A stretch of DNA of 64,000 nucleotides from Candidatus Electrothrix gigas (GTDB lineage: Bacteria > Desulfobacterota > Desulfobulbia > Desulfobulbales > Desulfobulbaceae): NCBI GenBank assembly GCA_022766165.1, contig QYLO01000001.1, positions 97,490-161,489 on the forward strand, written 5' to 3'. Under the pieces are notes generated by a model, which saw only the letters and a list, made by a program, of their open reading frames with translations, was not told where the DNA came from and did no database searches. Every line of letters begins with the position of its first letter. Positions within the stretch are counted from its first letter, which is position 1. Shown here one piece after another: positions 35,960-44,872 of the stretch. Position numbers and translations under genes: made by a program.

Positions 35960-36718
35960 TTGTCAAAAAAAAAACGTTTGGATCAGTTGCTCACAGAATG
36001 CGGTTTGGCGGTTGATCTAAAAAAAGCGCAGGCCCTTATCGGGGCAGGGCAGGTCATTGTCAACACCAGGACGGATTATAAGGCAGGCAGCCTTGTTGCA
36101 GAGGAGAGTGAAATCCGGCTCCGAAAAAAAAAATCTGCCTTTGTTAGCCGGGGTGGAGAAAAGCTGGCTGGAGGTCTTGCCCAGCTCAATATTTCGCCAA
36201 AAAACTGGATATGTGCTGATATTGGCTGTTCAACAGGTGGGTTTACTGATTGCCTGTTGTCGAGCGGAGCAGTCCGGGTGTATGCTGTGGATGTAGGATA
36301 TGGCCTGTTGGCTTGGAAGTTGCGACAGGATAAACGGGTTATTCTGCACGAACGAACAAATGCCCGTTATCTGACGCATCAACATATACCAGAGCCTTTG
36401 GATTTAGCTGTATTAGATGCTTCATTTATCTCTTTGCAGTTTTTACTGCCGCCGCTTCTTCCGCTTTTTGGATCAACGGTTCGTCTGTTGGCCTTGGTCA
36501 AACCACAGTTTGAGCTTGCTAGAGAGAAAGTTGGAACCGGAGGAGTTGTACGAGAAAAAGGGTTGCATCAGGAGGCAATTGCATCGGTGAGGGAATTTGC
36601 TGAGGGGATAGGGTTGAGCTGCCAAGGAGAGGTTGCCTCTCCGGTCTGCGGAGCAAAGGGGAATCAAGAATTCCTGCTGTACTTTACAGCTCTTGATCAT
36701 ATCAAGAAAGAAGTCTGA
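35960..36718 (+). CDS. tlyA: TlyA-family rRNA 2'-O-methyltransferase
   Basis: The 252-residue protein has an N-terminal S4 RNA-binding domain (KRLDQLLTECGLAVDLKKAQ, residues 5-25) and an FtsJ-type methyltransferase (RGGEKLAGGL, then the SAM motif ADIGCSTGGFTDCLL, and VDVGYGLLAWKLRQD). TlyA methylates cytidines in 16S and 23S rRNA. The start appears to be TTG 35960, followed by ten A residues; an ATG 8 nt earlier (35952) is out of frame. Slippage on the A tract could restore that ATG. Confidence 0.9.
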   Translation: MSKKKRLDQLLTECGLAVDLKKAQALIGAGQVIVNTRTDYKAGSLVAEESEIRLRKKKSAFVSRGGEKLAGGLAQLNISPKNWICADIGCSTGGFTDCLLSSGAVRVYAVDVGYGLLAWKLRQDKRVILHERTNARYLTHQHIPEPLDLAVLDASFISLQFLLPPLLPLFGSTVRLLALVKPQFELAREKVGTGGVVREKGLHQEAIASVREFAEGIGLSCQGEVASPVCGAKGNQEFLLYFTALDHIKKEV

Positions 36719-36750
36719 AAAAAGAAAATTGGTAAAACAAGGAGAATATA

Positions 36751-37221
36751 ATGCGATACCGAACTGTTAAGGAGGGAGTGAGAATCTGTATTCTAACAGC
36801 GGTTCTGGCAATAATGATGACCGGAGCGCTTGAAGCTGCTGAATTTGTCTCTGTTGTAAAAGATGGGGTGAATCTCCGTTCTGGGCCAACAACCAGCCAT
36901 GAGATCCTGTTTCAGCTACCTGCTGGTTATCCGCTCAAGGTGCTAGAACGGGAGAAGAAGTGGATTAAGGTCAGTGATTATGAGAATGATAAGGGCTGGA
37001 TATATGCAAGCCTTGTCTCGCAAACACCTTATGTTATTGTCAGAGTCGATGAGGGCAATGTTCGATCTGGTCCAGGAACAAACTACGATAAAATAGGAAA
37101 AGTGGTTCGCGATGTCATTCTCAAAAAAGTGTCGACCAAAGGGGATTGGTTTAAGGTGCGGCACCCTGAGCTGACCGGTTGGATATACCATACCCTTGTC
37201 TGGCCTAAAGAGACGAGTTAA
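36751..37221 (+). CDS. Secreted tandem SH3b domain protein
   Basis: The 156-residue protein has a signal peptide (ILTAVLAIMMTGALEAA) and two bacterial SH3 domains: about residues 30-90 (DGVNLRSGPTTSHEILFQLP, KKWIKVSDY, KGWIYASLV) and about 92-155 (GNVRSGPGTNYDKIGKVV, GDWFKVRHP, TGWIYHTLVW). Such domains bind peptidoglycan peptides or are structural modules in the periplasm. ACAAGGAGA lies 5-12 nt before ATG 36751. No catalytic domain is attached. It lies 32 bp after tlyA. Confidence 0.87.
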   Translation: MRYRTVKEGVRICILTAVLAIMMTGALEAAEFVSVVKDGVNLRSGPTTSHEILFQLPAGYPLKVLEREKKWIKVSDYENDKGWIYASLVSQTPYVIVRVDEGNVRSGPGTNYDKIGKVVRDVILKKVSTKGDWFKVRHPELTGWIYHTLVWPKETS

Positions 37222-37277
37222 GTACGACCGATGAACAGGGCAACAACGGTTTGGATAAGATCTTTTTTGGAGGGATG

Positions 37278-37712
37278 ATGAAAAAAAATAAGTATATATC
37301 TCCTTACGTCTTTTTGTTGCCCTGCGACAGAGTTGCTTTCGTTATATTATTTATCTTTATCCTAGTCGCTCTTTTAGTTCTTCCAGTTACTTCAACAGAA
37401 TCTTTGGCTTCTTCTCAAGAGGAGAGTCAGAAAAATTTGAATCAACTGATAGCGACTAAAAAATGCCCAGGTTGCAATCTGCGCAAGGCTGTTTTAATTA
37501 GAATGGACTTGCAGGGAGCGGATCTGCAAGGGGCTAATCTTTCTCAAGCCAAGCTCAACTTGACCAATTTATCTCAGGCAAACCTGCGAAACGCTATTCT
37601 GCGAGGTGCTGTGCTTGGAGGCGCTGATTTTTCTGGGGCTGATCTGCGAGGTGCTGACCTGACCAATGCAAAACTGGCTGGGGCCTACCTCAAAGAGGCT
37701 ATTAGAGAGTAG
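37278..37712 (+). CDS. Membrane-anchored pentapeptide repeat protein
   Basis: From ATG 37278 (144 residues) the protein has one strong membrane helix (VAFVILFIFILVALLVLPVT) and a KKCPGCNL pair of cysteines that often precedes pentapeptide runs. About a dozen pentapeptides of the A(D/N)LXX type follow (LQGADLQGANLSQAKL and FSGADLRGADLTNAKL). They fold as a right-handed square beta-helix. GGAGGG is so close to ATG 37275 that ATG 37278 is preferred. Role unknown. Confidence 0.8.
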   Translation: MKKNKYISPYVFLLPCDRVAFVILFIFILVALLVLPVTSTESLASSQEESQKNLNQLIATKKCPGCNLRKAVLIRMDLQGADLQGANLSQAKLNLTNLSQANLRNAILRGAVLGGADFSGADLRGADLTNAKLAGAYLKEAIRE

Positions 37713-37805
37713 TATCGTGAAGTAAAAGAAGGATAACTCGAAAAAAAAGACAAACTCAAGCAGTTTCGGAACAGAGAAATACGACTGTTTTTGTAGAAAA
37801 AAAGT

Positions 37806-37834
37806 TTGACAAGAGGAATTTATTCAGCTATACG
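37806..37834 (+). promoter_or_regulatory. Strong sigma-70 promoter for rpsT
   Basis: Consensus TTGACA at 37806-37811, a 17-bp spacer, and TATACG at 37829-37834 (with TATAGT nearby at 37836-37841). It lies about 135 bp upstream of the rpsT start. Confidence 0.65.
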
Positions 37835-37969
37835 GTATAGTTTATTATACCCACCTTTAATTAGGTGCAACTTATAACTATTTATAAGAAAAAAGTATCG
37901 GAACTCTCTACGAGAGATAGTTTTCATAATCATATTTTATATTTATAGACAGAGCAACAAGGAGTTTTC

Positions 37970-38242
37970 ATGGCTAATCATACGTCAGCGATCAAGAGGC
38001 ACAGGCAATCCCAGGTACGTCGGATGCGTAACCGAATCAACAAATCAAAAATGAATACAGCAGTCCGCCGTGTTGAAGAGGCGTTGGTGGCTGGTGCTGA
38101 GGATGTTGCTCAGGAAGCCCTTAAAACTGCCATACCAATTATTCAGAAGACCGCTGGAAAGGGGACTATTCATAAGAAAACAGCATCCCGCAAGATTTCT
38201 AGGCTGACCGGTCGAGTCAATCGTATGATGCCTATTGCTTAA
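37970..38242 (+). CDS. rpsT: 30S ribosomal protein S20
   Basis: The 90-residue, highly basic protein begins with MANHTSAIKRHRQSQVRRMR and ends with TGRVNRMMPIA, the S20 pattern of a three-helix bundle that binds 16S rRNA. ACAAGGAG lies 6-8 nt before ATG 37970. It has its own consensus promoter and a strong terminator, the usual single-gene unit. Confidence 0.97.
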   Translation: MANHTSAIKRHRQSQVRRMRNRINKSKMNTAVRRVEEALVAGAEDVAQEALKTAIPIIQKTAGKGTIHKKTASRKISRLTGRVNRMMPIA

Positions 38243-38273
38243 TGCCTGATTGATTCGCACAAGGAATCTTATG

Positions 38274-38307
38274 AGCCATGGAAGCTGGACTTCCGTGGCT
38301 TTTTTTG
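38274..38307 (+). terminator. Intrinsic terminator after rpsT
   Basis: An 11-bp stem AGCCATGGAAG/CTTCCGTGGCT (one G-U pair) with a 5-nt loop, followed by seven T and GTTT. It lies 32 bp after the rpsT stop. Confidence 0.9.
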
Positions 38308-38384
38308 TTTGAGGCTGCGTTCATTGTACAACAGCGAACGCTTTTTATGCTCATCATATTTGTTGATAGGTAAGATAGGTAATC

Positions 38385-39920
38385 ATGTACTCTCCTGACG
38401 TGAAAGCTTTTTCCGAAATGCTGGAACAGGCCGGACTGGTTCCGCTTCATCGGACAATTGTCGCAGATCTTGATACTCCCCTGACCATTTTTGCTAAGGT
38501 GGCAGAAAAGGAAAGGCACGCTTTTCTCTTTGAATCAATGGAGGGCGGAGAAAAGTGGGGGCGTTATTCTTTTATCGGGCTGGACCCCTTGCTCTCTTTT
38601 TCCTCTGTTGGCGATACCGTCACCCTTTGCTCAGAAGATACCTCAGAAGATACCTCAGAAGATACTGAGGCAGAGGTGGTAGAGCAGGTCAAAAAAGGAG
38701 TGAACCCCTTACAGGAACTCCGGGAGTTGCTGGCCTCTTTTCGTGCCAGTACTGCACCTGGTTTGCCTCGCTTTTACGGGGGGGCAGTGGGGTTTCTTGG
38801 CTATGATATGGTCCGTTTTATTGAGGATATCCCAAATCAGCATCCCCCTCATGATATTTCGGATTCCTCCTTTATTGTGCCTCGGCTGGTACTGATTCAC
38901 GATGCAGTGGATCAAACATTGACAGTAGTTTGCAATATGGTGCCAGCAAAGGATGGGAAACCTTGGGAATCTTCTGATGCACAAAAACTTTATCAGGATG
39001 GTTGTCAGCGCATTGATACAATTATTCAGCTGATCAGAGGCCCTTTGCCGACCTCGCTTACAGCGCATGCAGCAGGCTGTCCTCAACATTGCTTTACCTC
39101 GAATATGGATGAGGCAACGTATGCTGGTATGGTTGAGCGGGCCAAGGACTATATTCTCTCTGGTGACATTATTCAGGTGGTGTTATCCCAGCGTTTTCAT
39201 GCCAAGACAGAGGTTGATCCCTTTCTCCTGTATCGCTCCCTCCGTCATATCAATCCCAGTCCCTATCTGTTCTATCTTCGCCTAGATGATGTTATTCTGA
39301 TCGGCTCATCACCAGAAATCTTGGTTCGTTTAGAAGATGGAGAGATTGAGCTGCGACCCATTGCTGGAACCCGAAAACGAGGGGCAACAGAGCAGCAGGA
39401 TAAGGAGCTGGAAGAAGAGCTGTTGACTGATCCCAAAGAACGGGCAGAGCATCTGATGCTGGTGGACCTGGGCCGGAACGATGTAGGCCGAGTGGCAGCA
39501 GGCGGCTCAGTGATGACCGGTGACCTGCTGGTTATTGAACATTATAGCCATGTCATGCATATTGTGTCTGGTGTGCATGGTCAACTGGCTGAGGAAAAGG
39601 ACCAGTTTGATGTGCTGGAAGCCTGTTTTCCGGCTGGCACAGTGAGCGGAGCCCCTAAAATTCGGGCAATGGAAATTATTGACGAGCTGGAGCCGAGTCG
39701 GCGCGGACCCTATGCCGGGGCAGTGGGCTATTTTGGATTTTCCGGTAATATGGATTTTTGTATCACCATCCGTACCTTTATTATGAAGGAGAACGATCTC
39801 TGGATTCAGGCCGGAGCCGGGATTGTATCTGACTCTGTGCCGGAAAAAGAATTTGAGGAAACGGTCAACAAGGCCCGTGGTTTACGTCGGGCTGTCGAAC
39901 TTGCTGAACAGGGGTTATAG
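38385..39920 (+). CDS. trpE: Anthranilate synthase component I
   Basis: It converts chorismate and glutamine-derived ammonia to anthranilate, the first step to tryptophan. The 511-residue protein has an N-terminal regulatory region, then IQVVLSQRFHAKT, NPSPYLFYLRLDD, GSSPEILVR, RPIAGTRKRGAT, LMLVDLGRNDVGRVA and FPAGTVSGAPKIRAMEIIDEL (the chorismate-binding signature), ending with QAGAGIVSDSVPE. The N-terminal part contains a Ser-Glu-Asp-Thr triplicate insert coded by a DNA repeat. trpG follows 2 bp later. No trp leader peptide is seen. Confidence 0.95.
   Translation: MYSPDVKAFSEMLEQAGLVPLHRTIVADLDTPLTIFAKVAEKERHAFLFESMEGGEKWGRYSFIGLDPLLSFSSVGDTVTLCSEDTSEDTSEDTEAEVVEQVKKGVNPLQELRELLASFRASTAPGLPRFYGGAVGFLGYDMVRFIEDIPNQHPPHDISDSSFIVPRLVLIHDAVDQTLTVVCNMVPAKDGKPWESSDAQKLYQDGCQRIDTIIQLIRGPLPTSLTAHAAGCPQHCFTSNMDEATYAGMVERAKDYILSGDIIQVVLSQRFHAKTEVDPFLLYRSLRHINPSPYLFYLRLDDVILIGSSPEILVRLEDGEIELRPIAGTRKRGATEQQDKELEEELLTDPKERAEHLMLVDLGRNDVGRVAAGGSVMTGDLLVIEHYSHVMHIVSGVHGQLAEEKDQFDVLEACFPAGTVSGAPKIRAMEIIDELEPSRRGPYAGAVGYFGFSGNMDFCITIRTFIMKENDLWIQAGAGIVSDSVPEKEFEETVNKARGLRRAVELAEQGL
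38631..38666 (+). repeat. 12-bp triplicate inside trpE
   Basis: Three consecutive copies of TCAGAAGATACC (38631, 38643, 38655; the last ends in T) code for Ser-Glu-Asp-Thr three times in a surface loop of the TrpE N-terminal domain. Confidence 0.92.
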
Positions 39921-39922
39921 CT

Positions 39923-40537
39923 GTGATTGTTCTTATTGATAACTACGATTCGTTTACCTTTAACATTGTCCAGACCTTGGCAGCGGCTCCTCCGGGTGCG
40001 CCTGCGGACTGGCAGCAGCCTGATATCCGGGTCTTTCGCAATGACAAGATTTCGGTGCAGGAGATCGCTGATATGGCGCCGGATCGCCTGTTGATCTCTC
40101 CTGGTCCTTGCACACCCACAGAGGCTGGAATCTCGGTAGAGGCGATTCAGTATTTCAGCGGCAAGATCCCCATTCTTGGCGTTTGCCTTGGTCATCAGTC
40201 GATTGGTGAGGCATTTGGCGGCAGGGTCATCCGGGCGGGCAGGGTGATGCACGGCAAGACCAGCCCTATGCATCATGATGGGCGTGGAGTCTTTACTGGA
40301 CTAGAAAATCCCTTTGCCGGGATGCGTTACCATTCTCTGATTGTTGAGGAAGCCACTTTACCTGATTGTTTTGAGGCCACAGCTCATACAGATCAGGGTG
40401 AGCTGATGGGCATCCGCCATAAAACCCTTGCAGTGGAGGGTGTGCAGTTTCATCCAGAATCCATCATGACCAACGTGGGCTTGGTACTGCTTCATAATTT
40501 CCTGCGAGAGGATTATCCGGCCTTAATGCGGAGATAA
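39923..40537 (+). CDS. trpG: Anthranilate synthase component II (glutamine amidotransferase)
   Basis: Class I glutamine amidotransferase that feeds ammonia to TrpE. The 204-residue protein has IDNYDSFTFNIVQTL, ISPGPCTPTEAG, the nucleophile Cys in LGVCLGHQSIGEAFGG, and the His-Glu pair in VQFHPESIMT. The start is GTG 39923, 2 bp after the trpE stop, implying coupling. The role could also include para-aminobenzoate synthesis, as dual-use subunits are known. Confidence 0.94.
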   Translation: MIVLIDNYDSFTFNIVQTLAAAPPGAPADWQQPDIRVFRNDKISVQEIADMAPDRLLISPGPCTPTEAGISVEAIQYFSGKIPILGVCLGHQSIGEAFGGRVIRAGRVMHGKTSPMHHDGRGVFTGLENPFAGMRYHSLIVEEATLPDCFEATAHTDQGELMGIRHKTLAVEGVQFHPESIMTNVGLVLLHNFLREDYPALMRR

Positions 40538-40574
40538 GGGATTATCTTTTGAGAATACAACTTGGTGAACAGCA

Positions 40575-41390
40575 ATGAAGAAAGTAGCGTCCCTGAAGTA
40601 CGGAGTTGTTTTTAAAAAGGCATTTTGCGATCCAGAGATTTTTACGGCCTTTGCTCAGGCTATAATTGGTCGGCCTGTCAGCATTGATTATGTGGAGACG
40701 GAAAAAGAATTTGATCCGCCCATCGGCTACATCAAGCCTCTTTTCAACCTTTTTGCTGAAGATACTGGAAACCGGCTGGTTGTCGATATTCAGCATGCCC
40801 GGACTCATGATCATTATGATCGTTTTCTCTACTATCACTGTGCAGCACTGCTGGAACAGATAACCAGTTCTCAAGATTATCGCCCTCTCTTGGCTGTGTA
40901 CACTGTGGTCGTCCTCACTTCGGGCGACCGTCACCAGTGTGACATTGCTGTGACTGATTTTGATCCTCGTAACTTGGCTGGAAAACCTCTTTTGGAGATT
41001 CCTCATAAGGTAATCTATCTCTGCCCTAAATATGTGTCAGAAGCAACGCCGGAGCCGTACCGGGAATGGTTGCGTGCTATTGACGATACTCTGGATGAAG
41101 AGGTGGATGAAAGCCAGTATTCTGAAGGGATTATTCAAAAGATGTTCGAGGCCATCCGGCGGGATCATCTCTCACCGGAGGAACGGGCCAGGATGATTGA
41201 GGAGTATCATCAGGAGGAGCTGCAGCAGGCGAAGTTTGAGGAGGGGGTCAGGGAAGCAAAGCGACTCGTTGCAAAGAATTTGCTGAGGAAAGGGGTTGCT
41301 TCCGAGCTTGTGGCTGAGGCTACTGGGTTGTCGGTGGCGGAGATTTCGAGATTGAAAGAACACCGCAGGAATATTTCACCTAAAATTTAA
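40575..41390 (+). CDS. Rpn-family PD-(D/E)XK nuclease / putative transposase (A)
   Basis: The 271-residue protein fits the Rpn/PF12784 family: an opening MKKVASLKYGVVFKKAFCDP (phage-tail-like family start with Lys/Phe), then RLVVDIQHARTHDHYDRFLYY in the place of the usual E-x-Q core, followed by conserved YY and a C-terminal helical part. A short tail AEATGLSVAEISRLKE resembles a small helix-turn-helix found in this family. The catalytic acid here is Asp (VDIQ), where the second copy has Glu (IEVQ). Rpn proteins cut DNA and promote recombination. This copy lies 37 bp after trpG. Confidence 0.8.
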   Translation: MKKVASLKYGVVFKKAFCDPEIFTAFAQAIIGRPVSIDYVETEKEFDPPIGYIKPLFNLFAEDTGNRLVVDIQHARTHDHYDRFLYYHCAALLEQITSSQDYRPLLAVYTVVVLTSGDRHQCDIAVTDFDPRNLAGKPLLEIPHKVIYLCPKYVSEATPEPYREWLRAIDDTLDEEVDESQYSEGIIQKMFEAIRRDHLSPEERARMIEEYHQEELQQAKFEEGVREAKRLVAKNLLRKGVASELVAEATGLSVAEISRLKEHRRNISPKI

Positions 41391-41409
41391 GAGACATGGT
41401 CGGTTTGCA

Positions 41410-42564
41410 ATGGACTTAAAAACTCTAAGAAAATCCATCAAAAATATTATTTCAGATCTGACGCATCATGGAAAATATCCAAAAGAAAATGATAGTGTTG
41501 ATTACAAAAAAGAGTTGAAGTTGGTTCAAGGTGCAAACCCGCTCGAAATTTTTTTAGTCAACTTTGCAAAGGATATTGTGTCATTTGCAAATGGGGATGG
41601 AGGAGTAATCTTCATTGGAATTAAGGAGAATAAAACAACAGGACTGCATGATGATATTGGGCTGAGCCAGGGACAACTTGATATTTTGAGTAAACTTGAT
41701 CTAAATGATATTAGTCAACAATTTGAAAAAATAACTAAAATTGGTGTTTCTATAGATTTACAGCAGTTTCAGATTAGCACAAGGAAGTATTACTATCTCG
41801 CTATTCCAAAAAGCAATAATACGCTTGTTCCGATAAATGACTTTCCTAATTATAAAATAGTAAAAGGAAATATTTATTATCGCGCCTCGGGAAAAACTGA
41901 ACAAGCAAACAGCTCGACTTCTGAATTCAATCGTTTTTTGCAGATTAAAGCGAATGAGAAGAGTAAAGAATTTATGGAAATCTGGTCGAAGTTACTTCCA
42001 GAGATGGTGGATATAAATCCAAGAGAGGTTCTGATTCTTAATCCTTTGCAAAATAAAGTATATGGATTTAACGGCAAGGAAAAAAAACTTTCTGGAAGCA
42101 ATGTTGAGATCGAAAAGTCACAGAAAGGAATTTTCAATATTATTTTAAATGCAATCAGTGCCGGAGAAATTGGTAGAATAACAGATAATGAAGGAAAGCC
42201 CATTTACAAAATAGTTGGTGAATTATATCACCAAGATCGAGAACATATCTTATTGACTAATTTACAAAAAGCTGTACAGGAAAAATCTGAATATAAATTT
42301 ACATCTGTTCAATTGAAAGCAGCAATTCATTATATGCGTTGGGTTGATAGACCTAATTTTATTGTTGATAATCCAACTGATGGAACCGTTAAAAATAAAT
42401 ATAATAAATATATTTGGATTGAAACTGTTGATAAGTTTTCGAAGCGTACTAAGATTTATTTTTCTCCTATAGCTGTCGAAGAAATCGTAAAAGTAATAGA
42501 TGATGAAAATTTGCATGAAGTAATCTTTAAGAAAAGGTTAATTCGTAAAAAGGGCGAGCAATGA
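41410..42564 (+). CDS. AlbA_2 (Schlafen-like) domain protein
   Basis: The 384-residue protein has an N-terminal AlbA_2 domain (about 20-150) with DYKKELKLV, FAKDIVSFANGDGGVIFIGI and YYLAIPKSNN. The C-terminal half is unassigned (AAIHYMRWVDRPNFIVDN). AlbA_2 domains bind nucleic acid and recur in defence and transcription-control proteins, including Schlafen. Base composition is clearly more AT-rich than both neighbours, which indicates separate acquisition. It is embedded between two Rpn-family genes, 19 bp after the first. A 28-codon frame overlaps its stop. Confidence 0.75.
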   Translation: MDLKTLRKSIKNIISDLTHHGKYPKENDSVDYKKELKLVQGANPLEIFLVNFAKDIVSFANGDGGVIFIGIKENKTTGLHDDIGLSQGQLDILSKLDLNDISQQFEKITKIGVSIDLQQFQISTRKYYYLAIPKSNNTLVPINDFPNYKIVKGNIYYRASGKTEQANSSTSEFNRFLQIKANEKSKEFMEIWSKLLPEMVDINPREVLILNPLQNKVYGFNGKEKKLSGSNVEIEKSQKGIFNIILNAISAGEIGRITDNEGKPIYKIVGELYHQDREHILLTNLQKAVQEKSEYKFTSVQLKAAIHYMRWVDRPNFIVDNPTDGTVKNKYNKYIWIETVDKFSKRTKIYFSPIAVEEIVKVIDDENLHEVIFKKRLIRKKGEQ

Positions 42565-42664
42565 GTCCTCTGATCATTAATCCATTTCAAACACTACGCC
42601 TCCGAATCAAAGAACATATTGCCACGTTCAAAAGCATGAAGCCCTAACAACACAAAAAATCACC

Positions 42665-43618
42665 ATGCCAACCCGAAAACTCGTCAGTTTTGACTGGGCC
42701 ATGAAAAAGCTCCTGCGGAGCAAGGCCAACTTTGATATCCTGGAAGGGTTCCTCAGCGAACTTTTGAAAGAGGATATTCATATCCTAGAAATTCTGGAAA
42801 GCGAGAGTAATAAAGAAGAACAGCAGGACAAGTTCAACCGGGTGGATCTGAAGGTCAGAAATCAAGACAATGAGCTGGTTATCATTGAAGTGCAGTATGA
42901 CCGAGAGCTTGATTACCTCCAACGTATTCTCTTCAGCACCGCCAAGGTCATTACTGAGCATCTCAGAGAGGGTGATCCGTATTCCTCTGTGTCCAAGGTG
43001 ATTTCTGTCAATATTCTCTACTTTGATCTTGGTCAGGGAATCGATTACGTCTATCATGGTTCAACCTCTTTTCAGGGAATTCATAATCAGGATATCCTTC
43101 AGCTCTCAGAAAGTCAGAAAACTCTGTACCGGAAGAAAGAGGTGCATCAGGTCTTCCCGGAATACTATCTTATCAAGATCAACAGCTTTGATGATATTGC
43201 CAAGGATAGTCTGGACGAGTGGATCTATTTTCTCAAAAATGAGGAAATTAAAGAGGGTTTCCGGGCCAAGGGACTGGAAAAGGCCAAGCATGCATTGGAT
43301 ATCATGAAACTTCCGGAACATGAACGCCAAGCCTATGAGCGATACCGGGATAACCTTCATTATCAGGCCAGTATCTTTGAAACATCCTATACCGCTGCAG
43401 TCTTAGAAGGACGAAAAGAGGGACTGCTTGAGGGAAAATTGGAAGGGATCAGGGTTGGAAAAAAGGAAGGTATCAAGGAAGGCGAGAAAAAAAAGGCTGT
43501 GCAGATTGCCCGTAAACTTCTTGCTGCTGGTGGGTTAGATAGCCAGAGTATTGCAGCTATGACAGATTTGAGTGTAGAAGAGATCAATCTATTGAAAAAT
43601 AAAGAGGAAAATATATGA
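42665..43618 (+). CDS. Rpn-family PD-(D/E)XK nuclease / putative transposase (B)
   Basis: The 317-residue protein has the family opening SFDWAMKKLLRSKANFDILEGFLSELL (shown in parts: FDWAMKKLLRSK and DILEGFLSELL). The PD-(D/E)XK core is DLKVRNQ (Asp) followed by LVIIEVQYDRELDYLQR (Glu-x-Gln). A C-terminal charged linker made of EGxxEG/KEG units ends in LLAAGGLDSQSIAAMTDLSVE, related to the tail of copy A. All core acids are intact. It lies 12 bp before the Lol permease gene. Confidence 0.85.
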   Translation: MPTRKLVSFDWAMKKLLRSKANFDILEGFLSELLKEDIHILEILESESNKEEQQDKFNRVDLKVRNQDNELVIIEVQYDRELDYLQRILFSTAKVITEHLREGDPYSSVSKVISVNILYFDLGQGIDYVYHGSTSFQGIHNQDILQLSESQKTLYRKKEVHQVFPEYYLIKINSFDDIAKDSLDEWIYFLKNEEIKEGFRAKGLEKAKHALDIMKLPEHERQAYERYRDNLHYQASIFETSYTAAVLEGRKEGLLEGKLEGIRVGKKEGIKEGEKKKAVQIARKLLAAGGLDSQSIAAMTDLSVEEINLLKNKEENI

Positions 43619-43630
43619 GGGCCATTATTT

Positions 43631-44857
43631 ATGTCCTTTGAACGATTTGTCAGCTTCCGCTATTTGCGGGCCAAGCGAAAACAAAAATTTATCTCTCTGA
43701 TTTCAGTTATCTCTGTCCTTGGAGTAGCTGTCGGAGTTATGGCGCTGATTGTGGTGCTTTCGGTTTATACCGGTTTTACCGAAGGGCTACGGGATCAGAT
43801 TATCGGCATTAATGCCCATATTATGATCCATCGGCCAGGTATCGGGATTGCCGATCCAGATCAGCTCAAACAGGAGGTGGAATCCTTCTCAGGGGTGGAG
43901 GCCGCAACGCCGAATATCTTTGGTCAGGCTCTGGTTACCTCGGGCAAGTATTCATCAGGGATTGCGATTCGTGGCCTTGATCCTGTTACGGCAGGTAAGG
44001 TACTGAACCTGGAATCCAAGATGGTCAGCGGCAAGCTCATTGATTTGGCTGATGACTCGGGTCTGCCCTTGATTTTTCTTGGTCGAGAACTGGCATCCCA
44101 GTTGCGGGTCGATATGGGCTGGAAGGTTCGACTGTTGTCTCCCAACGGCACCCTGACCCCAGTGGGAGTGCTGCCCAAGGTACAGACCTGCGTGGTAGGT
44201 GGAATTTTTGCCACTGGCATGTACGAGTACGATTCCACCATTGGATTTGTCAACCTGGAGACGGCACGACGCCTTGTTGGGCTTGATGGTAACGAGGTGC
44301 AGAGTCTTGAGTTGCGGGTACGCAATATTGATAAGGCAGATGATGTGGCTGTAACGGTGCGACAGCATATTGGCCCTTCCTATTTGGTCAGGGACTGGAA
44401 ACAGGTTAATCAGAACCTCTTTGCTGCGCTAAAGCTGGAAAAAATCGGTATCTTCATAGCCTTGGCCCTTATTATTCTGGTGGCTTCTCTAAACATTATC
44501 AGCACCTTGGTCATGGTGGTCATGGAGAAAAATAAGGATATTGCCATTCTCAAATCTATGGGAGCCAGAACTGGTTCTATTATGCGTATTTTTTTCTATC
44601 AGGGAGCTATGATCGGCTTGACCGGCACTGCCTTGGGTGTGGGTGCGGGCTTGGGCCTTTGCTCTCTGCTGAAACGCTATAAGATTATTGAACTGCCCAG
44701 TAATGTGTATCCTATGTCCACCCTGCCGGTCAAGGTGATGCCCGATGACATACTGATCATTGCCATTGTTGCCGTTCTGATTACTCTCCTTGCAACCCTT
44801 TATCCCTCTTGGAAGGCGTCAAGGGTTCGGCCTGCGGATGCCTTGACCTATGAGTAA
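43631..44857 (+). CDS. lolC: Lipoprotein-releasing ABC transporter permease LolC/LolE
   Basis: It extracts lipoproteins from the inner membrane for transfer to LolA. The 408-residue protein has an N-terminal helix (FISLISVISVLGVAVGVMAL), a large periplasmic domain, and three C-terminal helices (FIALALIILVASLNIISTL, IGLTGTALGVGAGLGLCSLL, ILIIAIVAVLITLLATLYPS). It starts with FERFVSFRYLRAKRK, a LolC/E hallmark. A single permease gene with lolD implies a LolF-like homodimer rather than a LolC-LolE pair; which name applies cannot be settled by eye. Confidence 0.93.
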   Translation: MSFERFVSFRYLRAKRKQKFISLISVISVLGVAVGVMALIVVLSVYTGFTEGLRDQIIGINAHIMIHRPGIGIADPDQLKQEVESFSGVEAATPNIFGQALVTSGKYSSGIAIRGLDPVTAGKVLNLESKMVSGKLIDLADDSGLPLIFLGRELASQLRVDMGWKVRLLSPNGTLTPVGVLPKVQTCVVGGIFATGMYEYDSTIGFVNLETARRLVGLDGNEVQSLELRVRNIDKADDVAVTVRQHIGPSYLVRDWKQVNQNLFAALKLEKIGIFIALALIILVASLNIISTLVMVVMEKNKDIAILKSMGARTGSIMRIFFYQGAMIGLTGTALGVGAGLGLCSLLKRYKIIELPSNVYPMSTLPVKVMPDDILIIAIVAVLITLLATLYPSWKASRVRPADALTYE

Positions 44858-44872
44858 ACGAGTAAACCTGCT

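Noticed and set aside
42561..42647. 28-codon ORF overlapping the AlbA_2 stop
   Set aside because: Too short, no ribosome site separate from the upstream gene and no motif; the ATGA overlap alone is not enough.
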